Positions 58,876 to 64,000 of a stretch of 64,000 nucleotides of DNA are shown piece after piece. The number at the start of each line of letters is the position of its first letter. Positions within the stretch are counted from its first letter, which is position 1. The DNA is taken from NCBI RefSeq assembly GCF_963929015.1, contig NZ_CAWVHE010000013.1:496001-560000 (forward strand). The letters are read 5' to 3'. Origin of the DNA: Merdimonas sp963929015. Lineage in GTDB: Bacteria; Bacillota; Clostridia; Lachnospirales; Lachnospiraceae. Under the pieces are notes generated by a model. That model was not told the origin of the DNA and searched no databases. It worked only from the letters and a program-made list of their open reading frames with translations. Both the position numbers and the translations under genes were made by a program.

Positions 58876-58940
58876 ATTATAAAGATTCGGGGATAAAGAA
58901 TTTGTCAGACGGTGGAGCATAATTCCACTTTTTTTCGACA
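58876..58940 (-). promoter_or_regulatory. spoIIG-type promoter with Spo0A box
   Basis: On the minus strand CTGACA (58903-58908) and TATAAT (58876-58881) are 21 bases apart, the over-long spacing known from the B. subtilis spoIIG promoter, which needs Spo0A. A perfect 0A box TGTCGAA lies upstream at 58934-58940. Confidence 0.8.
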
Positions 58941-59025
58941 TGATTTTCATGCGAAAGAAAGATATTTCTTTGATTTTCGGATAATCCGACAGATTTTGTC
59001 GTTTAGAAAAAAGATGATGGGATAG

Positions 59026-59066
59026 AAAAAAAGACCAGACGTACACGATCCTGTGCGTCTGGTCTT
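59026..59066 (-). terminator. Terminator after ftsZ
   Basis: AAGACCAGACGCACA pairs with TGTACGTCTGGTCTT (one mismatch), followed by a U-run on the minus strand, 13 bases after the ftsZ stop. Confidence 0.92.
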
Positions 59067-59078
59067 CAGACTTGTCTC

Positions 59079-60341
59079 TTATCTCTTGAAGAAATCCGGA
59101 ATCTTGATGGACTGTTCCTTCACTTTACTGGTCGGTGTCTTTGGAGTCTCCAGTGTGGGAACCGTTCCCCCGGCAGGTCTTCTTGTCCCACCTGTCGTTC
59201 CGCCGTTCTTTGTAGGAGCCATGCCAAAGTCCAGTCTGGATGAACTTCCCTGAGATGCGGATGTATTCGCTGCCGTATGCGGTCTCTCATAAGTCTGTGC
59301 ATGCTGCGGAGCATGAGAAGATGTATGTGCCGCGCCGGAAGCATTTCTTGGATTTTCCAGTCTCGACTTCAGCTTGGAAGCGCTGCCGTCTACGTTATGC
59401 AGACCTGTCGCGATTACCGTAATAGTCGCTTCGTCTGCTCTGGAATCATCATACATAGCGCCAAAAATAATACTTGCCTGCTCGCCCGCCAGCTCCTGTA
59501 CATACTCTGCCGCATCGGAAGCATCCATCAGGGTGATATCTCCGGATACATTGATGATCACATGGGATGCGCCTGCGATCGTCGTCTCAAGCAACGGACT
59601 TGCAACCGCCTGCTTGACAGCCTCCAGCGCCTTGTCGTCGCCGCGGCCCTGGCCAATACCAATGTGCGCGATTCCCTTGTCTGTCATAACGGTCTGTACA
59701 TCTGCAAAGTCCAGGTTGATCAGAGACGGAACATTGATCAGGTCTGTGATTCCCTGGATACCCTGCTGCAATACCTCGTCGGCTTTCTTGAGAGCCTCCG
59801 GCATGGTGGTACGTCTGTCTACTACTTCCAAAAGCTTATTATTCGGGATAACAATCAGGGTGTCAACGCTTTCTTTTAACTTTTCAATTCCTGTAAGAGC
59901 ATTGTTCATACGGATCTTGGACTCAAAACTGAAGGGCTTGGTTACAACGCCTACAGTCAGAGCGCCCTGCTCCTTTGCGATCCTTGCCACCACAGGTGTG
60001 GCTCCTGTACCGGTACCGCCGCCCATACCGCAGGTGACAAATACCATGTCCGCGCCTTTGAGAGCGGCTGAAATCTCTTCTGCGCTTTCTTCTGCAGCCT
60101 TTTCGCCGATCTCCGGCCTTGCTCCTGCGCCAAGTCCTTTCGTGATCTTATCCCCGATCTGCATCAGGGTCGGAGCTTTACATAACTGAAGTGCCTGTTT
60201 ATCTGTATTAATAGCAATAAATTCAACGCCGGCAATCTGCTCGTCGATCATGCGGTTCACTGCGTTATTACCGCCACCGCCGACTCCAACAACAATTATT
60301 TTTGCCGCCGCTTCTGATTCGTTCGTCTTAATCTCTAGCAA
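59079..60341 (-). CDS. ftsZ: Cell division protein FtsZ
   Basis: A 420-residue tubulin-like GTPase that forms the division ring. GVGGGGNNAVNRM at the start, the tubulin signature GGGTGTGA and NLDFADVQTVM are all present. A variable Ser/Ala/His-rich linker is followed by the conserved C-terminal peptide IKIPDFFKR. The start codon is TTG with AGGAGG 8 bases upstream. It follows ftsQ with no ftsA between them. Confidence 0.98.
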   Translation of the reverse strand: MLEIKTNESEAAAKIIVVGVGGGGNNAVNRMIDEQIAGVEFIAINTDKQALQLCKAPTLMQIGDKITKGLGAGARPEIGEKAAEESAEEISAALKGADMVFVTCGMGGGTGTGATPVVARIAKEQGALTVGVVTKPFSFESKIRMNNALTGIEKLKESVDTLIVIPNNKLLEVVDRRTTMPEALKKADEVLQQGIQGITDLINVPSLINLDFADVQTVMTDKGIAHIGIGQGRGDDKALEAVKQAVASPLLETTIAGASHVIINVSGDITLMDASDAAEYVQELAGEQASIIFGAMYDDSRADEATITVIATGLHNVDGSASKLKSRLENPRNASGAAHTSSHAPQHAQTYERPHTAANTSASQGSSSRLDFGMAPTKNGGTTGGTRRPAGGTVPTLETPKTPTSKVKEQSIKIPDFFKR

Positions 60342-60366
60342 GGGTTTCTCCTCCTTTGTTATCCTT

Positions 60367-60379
60367 ATTATATATTATA
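60367..60379 (-). promoter_or_regulatory. Tandem -10-like hexamers before ftsZ
   Basis: Two TATAAT hexamers (60367-60372 and 60374-60379) precede ftsZ on the minus strand. A TTGCCT lies 19 bases upstream of the nearer one. ftsZ may therefore have a promoter of its own besides readthrough from ftsQ. Confidence 0.4.
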
Positions 60380-60494
60380 CATCCCATATACAGGCAAAGA
60401 AAAAAAGTTCACTTTGCCATATATAGTATATAATATAGACTTTTATCTAAAATAGCAATAGACTTTATCCATTTTTCTTAATTTTATTCGTTTT

Positions 60495-61232
60495 TTATTG
60501 CGGAATTTCTCCCACATCGAAGGTAATGGTATCCCCGGACCTGGAATAGTTTTCCAGATGCAGCGTTCCCGACTGATCTCCCAGTTTCTCCAGTATGGGC
60601 CGGATCTGGGCAACCTGCTCTGAAGACACCTGGCTTCCGAGATTAATACAGACATTGCCAATGTACAGAAAGATCTCATCCTCCCGGCAGACGATCTTGT
60701 CCACGGTCAGATCCTGGTTTACCACCTCCCGGGATGTTTCCAGGATTTCTTCAAAGATCTGGCGGTCGTCGCTTTCCAGATGGCCATAAAGTTTTATCCC
60801 CTTCATATCAATGCCTTCAATACTTGGAAGTCCCTCAAGCAGCGTCTGAGACATGGACACTACCATTCCTTCTTTGTCAAAATAGGCATAATTATCCTGA
60901 TTTTTTACATATCCGACAATGGGCTTCTCCTTCACTGTCACCTTCAGAGTCCAGGGCGCCGACAGCCCCACATGGATGCTGTCAAGGCAGGGAAGCGATT
61001 CTCCCTGCCCCAGCGCGTATTTTGCAATGATATATAACGTATTGATCGAATATTTATCATTCCTGACCGTATCTGCAATCTGCTGATCGGTACAGTATTC
61101 ATTTCCTTCTACCTCAATCTCCTGCACATAAAAAAGAATCAGTATCCCAAGCGCAAGAATAGCCGCAGCAAGCAGCAGTACCACAAAGGCGTACAGCCGA
61201 TGCGTCTTTCGCTTCGTCTTTCGCTTTTCCAT
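60495..61232 (-). CDS. ftsQ: Cell division protein FtsQ/DivIB
   Basis: A 245-residue bitopic division protein. Basic cytoplasmic start (MEKRKTKRKTHR), one membrane helix (about 14-35), then a POTRA domain (VQEIEVEGNEYCTDQQIA) and the beta domain (PWTLKVTVKEKPIVGYV, YFDKEGMVV). It belongs to the FtsQLB complex. It lies between ftsW (31 bases upstream) and ftsZ. Confidence 0.93.
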   Translation of the reverse strand: MEKRKTKRKTHRLYAFVVLLLAAAILALGILILFYVQEIEVEGNEYCTDQQIADTVRNDKYSINTLYIIAKYALGQGESLPCLDSIHVGLSAPWTLKVTVKEKPIVGYVKNQDNYAYFDKEGMVVSMSQTLLEGLPSIEGIDMKGIKLYGHLESDDRQIFEEILETSREVVNQDLTVDKIVCREDEIFLYIGNVCINLGSQVSSEQVAQIRPILEKLGDQSGTLHLENYSRSGDTITFDVGEIPQ

Positions 61233-61263
61233 TTACGATATACTCCCCTTACAGTTGTTTTTT

Positions 61264-62340
61264 CTATTTTACCAAAGATGAGACGCTAAATACAAGCCCC
61301 ATTTCCACCATCAGAAAAAGGATCGAAGTCCCTCCATAACTGACAAACGGCAGGGTAATGCCAGTATTGGGAATGGTATTTGTCACCACAGATATATTCA
61401 GGATCACCTGGATCATCATATGCGCCATGGCTCCCGAAGCGATCAGAGACCCGAAGAGATCCGCAGCTTTTGACGCTGTCACATAAAACCTCCAGATCAG
61501 GATCAGAAAGAAAAAAAGCAAAATGCCGGCGCCAAATAGTCCCAGTTCCTCACAGATGATTGAAAAGATCATGTCATTCTGTGCCTCCGGAACAAACCCC
61601 AGCTTCTGGACGCTGTTTCCAAGCCCTCTGCCGAACAGTCCTCCCGATCCTATGGCGTAGAGTCCCTGCAGCGTCTGATATCCTTTTTCATAGTCTTCCG
61701 GATTTCTCCAGATAGCGATCCGCTCCAGCCGGTAGCTTTCCAGAGCCAGAAAGATTCCCAGAAATCCGGCTCCCAGAACTCCCATAAAGACAAACTGGCC
61801 ATATTTCGGACTTGCAATAAAGATCAGGATCACGGCAATCCCCAGAATGATGATCGCGGTGCTTAAGTTGCTGGCGCCCACCAGTCCTACAATCGGAAGG
61901 ATTGGAAACAGGATTTTGAACATAACGCGCCATTTCCCCATTTCCCTGCTGTTCTTTGTGATCATATGGGCAAGAAAAATAATCACCGCCACCTTGGCAA
62001 ATTCCGAGGGCTGAAAAGAAAGCGGGCCCAAAGAAAGCCATCTTTTGGACCCGTTATACTCTTCTCCTATCAAAAGCACAGCCGCCGACAAAAGGATCGC
62101 CGCCAGGTACCCTGGCACCGCCAGACGCCGCCATACATGGTAATCGATCCTGAAGGCTGCGTAAAACCCCGCCATTCCGACCGCAGTGGCAAACAGCTGC
62201 TTTTTCAGATAATAAAAAGCATCTCCGAATTTGATCTCACCATTATATGCGCTGGTGCTGTACAAGATCACCAGACCAAGGAGCAGCAGCAGTCCCAGCG
62301 CCGCTGCCATTGTCACATCCACGTTCCGCTTTCTGCCCAA
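61264..62340 (-). CDS. ftsW: Peptidoglycan glycosyltransferase FtsW
   Basis: A 358-residue SEDS-family polymerase with about ten membrane helices. YNGSKRWLSLGPLSFQPSEF (with the SEDS catalytic region), GLYAIGSGGLFGRGLGNS, QNDMIFSIICEELG and ITLPFVSYGG are conserved. The likely start is a TTG at 62340 (AAGGAG 9 bases upstream). It starts 13 bases after murD. The usual downstream neighbour murG is absent here. Confidence 0.94.
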   Translation of the reverse strand: MGRKRNVDVTMAAALGLLLLLGLVILYSTSAYNGEIKFGDAFYYLKKQLFATAVGMAGFYAAFRIDYHVWRRLAVPGYLAAILLSAAVLLIGEEYNGSKRWLSLGPLSFQPSEFAKVAVIIFLAHMITKNSREMGKWRVMFKILFPILPIVGLVGASNLSTAIIILGIAVILIFIASPKYGQFVFMGVLGAGFLGIFLALESYRLERIAIWRNPEDYEKGYQTLQGLYAIGSGGLFGRGLGNSVQKLGFVPEAQNDMIFSIICEELGLFGAGILLFFFLILIWRFYVTASKAADLFGSLIASGAMAHMMIQVILNISVVTNTIPNTGITLPFVSYGGTSILFLMVEMGLVFSVSSLVK

Positions 62341-62353
62341 TCCAAGTTTCTCC

Positions 62354-63709
62354 TTACAGGGAATTTACGATTTCTTTAAATTTCTCTCCTCGTACCTCAT
62401 AACTTGGAAACATATCCCAGCTTGCACAGGCCGGAGACAGGAGCACCGCCTCTCCCGGCAAAGCCTCTTCTACCGCCATCTGCACCGCCTCTTCAAAGCT
62501 GTCCGCAAACCGGTAGCTGGTAAATCCGCACGCCCGGGCGTCTCTTGCGATCTTTTCTTTTGTCTCTCCAAGAAGGATCAGTGTTTTTACTTTCCCGTCA
62601 AAACTCCGGATCCATTCTGTATATTCCGAATCCTTGTCATAGCCCCCGCCGATCAGGACCGTGGGGCGGTTCATAGCCTGGATCCCTTTGATCGCCGCAT
62701 CCGGATTGGTTCCCTTGGAATCATTGTAATAGACCACACCGTTCTTTTCCGCCACATATTCGATCCGATGCTCCACGCCCCGGAACGCCAGGACGCCTGC
62801 GCGGATCACATCCGTTGGAACACCGTACACATAAGCCATGCCGGCGGCAGCCATCACGTTTTCATAATTGTGCGTACCAAGGATCTGCAGCTCATCCACA
62901 TGGCAGAGCACCTCTTCTGTGCCGGACATCCGGATCATAATGCTGCCGTTCTCCAGGAAGATTCCTTCTTCCAGTCTATGCCTGCTGCTGAAATAAAGAA
63001 CCTTTGGCCGCAGTTTTTTTCCAAACTCACGGGTCACGGGATCTTCATAATTCAAAATACAGTAATCTTCTTCTGTCTGGTTTTTTGCAATGTTTTCTTT
63101 TGCCTCAATATAGGCTTCCATGGTATGATGACGGTTCAGATGATCCGGCGTGATATTCAGGATCGCACTGACTTTCGGGCGGAAACTCCGGATTGTTTCC
63201 AGCTGAAAACTGCTCACTTCCGCAACGGTAACCGCCTTCTCTGTCATCTCTCCTGCCACAGCTGTGTAGGGATTCCCGATATTTCCCACAACATAGACCT
63301 CTTCTCTGGCCTTTTGCATGATCTCTCCAAGCAAAGAAGTGGTGGTCGTCTTCCCGTTTGTTCCGGTGATCGCCAGCACGTCCCCCTTCCCGGACTGATA
63401 TGCCAGCTCAATCTCCCCGATCACATCTGCTCCTTTTTCCCGGATTTTCTGAACCACCGGAAGATCTGTCGGGACTCCCGGACTTAAGACCGCCATGGCA
63501 AGGCTGTCCAGCACCGGTTCCGTAAGTTCTCCCAGGATCACTTCCGTCCGCCCGTCTCTTCCCAGCTGTTCTTTCAGTTTTTCCGGATCCAGCCCGGTAT
63601 TTCCGTCATAAAGGATGACCTCTGCCCCCTGTCCGCTCAAAAGCCCTGCGGCTCCGATCCCGCTTTTTCCGGCTCCAAATACCAGTACCTTTTTATGATT
63701 CACATCCAT
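62354..63709 (-). CDS. murD: UDP-N-acetylmuramoylalanine--D-glutamate ligase MurD
   Basis: A 451-residue cytosolic ligase that adds D-Glu to the peptidoglycan precursor. N-terminal UDP-binding domain (VLVFGAGKSGIGAAGLL), ATP loop GTNGKTTTTSLLGEI (about 112-126), NITPDHLNRH, GVEHRIEYV and NDSKGTNPDA are all as expected. AGGAGG ribosome site. It lies 13 bases after mraY. Confidence 0.97.
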   Translation of the reverse strand: MDVNHKKVLVFGAGKSGIGAAGLLSGQGAEVILYDGNTGLDPEKLKEQLGRDGRTEVILGELTEPVLDSLAMAVLSPGVPTDLPVVQKIREKGADVIGEIELAYQSGKGDVLAITGTNGKTTTTSLLGEIMQKAREEVYVVGNIGNPYTAVAGEMTEKAVTVAEVSSFQLETIRSFRPKVSAILNITPDHLNRHHTMEAYIEAKENIAKNQTEEDYCILNYEDPVTREFGKKLRPKVLYFSSRHRLEEGIFLENGSIMIRMSGTEEVLCHVDELQILGTHNYENVMAAAGMAYVYGVPTDVIRAGVLAFRGVEHRIEYVAEKNGVVYYNDSKGTNPDAAIKGIQAMNRPTVLIGGGYDKDSEYTEWIRSFDGKVKTLILLGETKEKIARDARACGFTSYRFADSFEEAVQMAVEEALPGEAVLLSPACASWDMFPSYEVRGEKFKEIVNSL

Positions 63710-63722
63710 CTTTTGTTTCCTC

Positions 63723-64000
63723 CTACATTGCCATAAGTCCGATCAGGCACAGAAGCGCCGTGATAATTGAAAACACGGCCACGACTCTGGTCTCAGACCA
63801 CCCGCACAATTCAAAGTGATGATGTATCGGCGCCATTTTAAAAATTCTCTTGCCGCCGGTTTTCTTAAAATATGTGACCTGGATCATAACAGACAACACT
63901 TCCACCAGGTAGATCAGCCCTACGATAATGATAAACACAGGCATCTGCAGCATATACGCCGTGGACGCCACAAAGCCTCCCAGCGCCAGCGATCCGGTAT
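63723..64000 (-). CDS. mraY: Phospho-N-acetylmuramoyl-pentapeptide transferase MraY (C-terminal part)
   Basis: The frame enters from beyond the right edge and ends at 63723. The visible about 92 residues include GSLALGGFVASTAY, the conserved FKMAPIHHHFELCGWSE with the three His of the active site, and the last membrane helix. This is the C-terminus of MraY, which transfers phospho-MurNAc-pentapeptide to undecaprenyl phosphate. The N-terminal two thirds are outside the window. Confidence 0.95.
   Translation of the reverse strand, partial: TGSLALGGFVASTAYMLQMPVFIIIVGLIYLVEVLSVMIQVTYFKKTGGKRIFKMAPIHHHFELCGWSETRVVAVFSIITALLCLIGLMAM

Noticed and set aside
60393..60418. GGCAAAG/CTTTGCC hairpin between ftsQ and ftsZ
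   Set aside because: The U-rich stretch is in the loop, not after the stem, so it is not a terminator. A regulatory role cannot be supported.

Overview
The window is a stretch of chromosome from an anaerobic, spore-forming member of the Firmicutes, most likely a gut Lachnospiraceae-type Clostridia. The evidence is the hrcA-grpE-dnaK-dnaJ operon with a CIRCE operator, the sporulation genes spoIIGA, sigE and sigG, a Clostridia-type division cluster, CIRCE, T-box and LexA (DinR type) sites of Gram-positive form, many radical-SAM and ferredoxin proteins, and strong AGGAGG ribosome binding sites. Almost all genes lie on the minus strand. No rRNA, tRNA, CRISPR array or prophage was seen. Only one insertion-sequence remnant is present.

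Layout. 1-1165: the N-terminal part of a radical-SAM DNA-repair-type protein behind a LexA-controlled promoter, then a cluster of short palindromic repeats. 1163-6366: a minus-strand series TSUP transporter, glgX, ornithine-cyclodeaminase-like gene, ridA, mrp. 6497-15640: a host-glycan locus. On the plus strand are a cytoplasmic sulfatase and an AraC regulator. On the minus strand are a sugar ABC importer, a 55-residue membrane protein, a GH112 phosphorylase and an anaerobic sulfatase-maturing enzyme. Together they suggest import of a (sulfated) galactosyl-N-acetylhexosamine disaccharide, desulfation in the cytosol and phosphorolysis. 15932-20927: the heat-shock operon. 21092-26040: two CstA-family transporters, one behind a T-box leader, with an IS1634-type remnant between them. 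26365-27826: a Crp/Fnr-like regulator divergent from a ferredoxin-like protein. 27900-33168: rarA, tcdA, a flavin reductase, a CBS-DRTGG pyrophosphatase and an S1-domain protein.

33266-47940 is the most notable region, a nearly complete tungsten/molybdenum-cofactor island. A ferredoxin subunit, an aldehyde:ferredoxin oxidoreductase, a MoaD-like carrier and three NuoE/NuoF/NuoG-N-like subunits form a likely NADH- and ferredoxin-linked (bifurcating) tungsten oxidoreductase. Downstream are moaA, a tungstate ABC transporter (tupABC), moeA, a MoeA-PBP fusion, a MoeB-like E1 enzyme and a MOSC-MogA fusion. A second MOSC protein lies upstream. Two leaders with intrinsic terminators, one before the oxidoreductase operon and one before tupA, share an architecture resembling the Moco riboswitch.

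47952-64000 is core genome: a PrsA-like foldase, mfd, pth, small conserved proteins, a HAD phosphatase, sigG, a beta-CASP hydrolase, sigE, spoIIGA (behind a Spo0A-type promoter), ftsZ, ftsQ, ftsW, murD and the C-terminal part of mraY.
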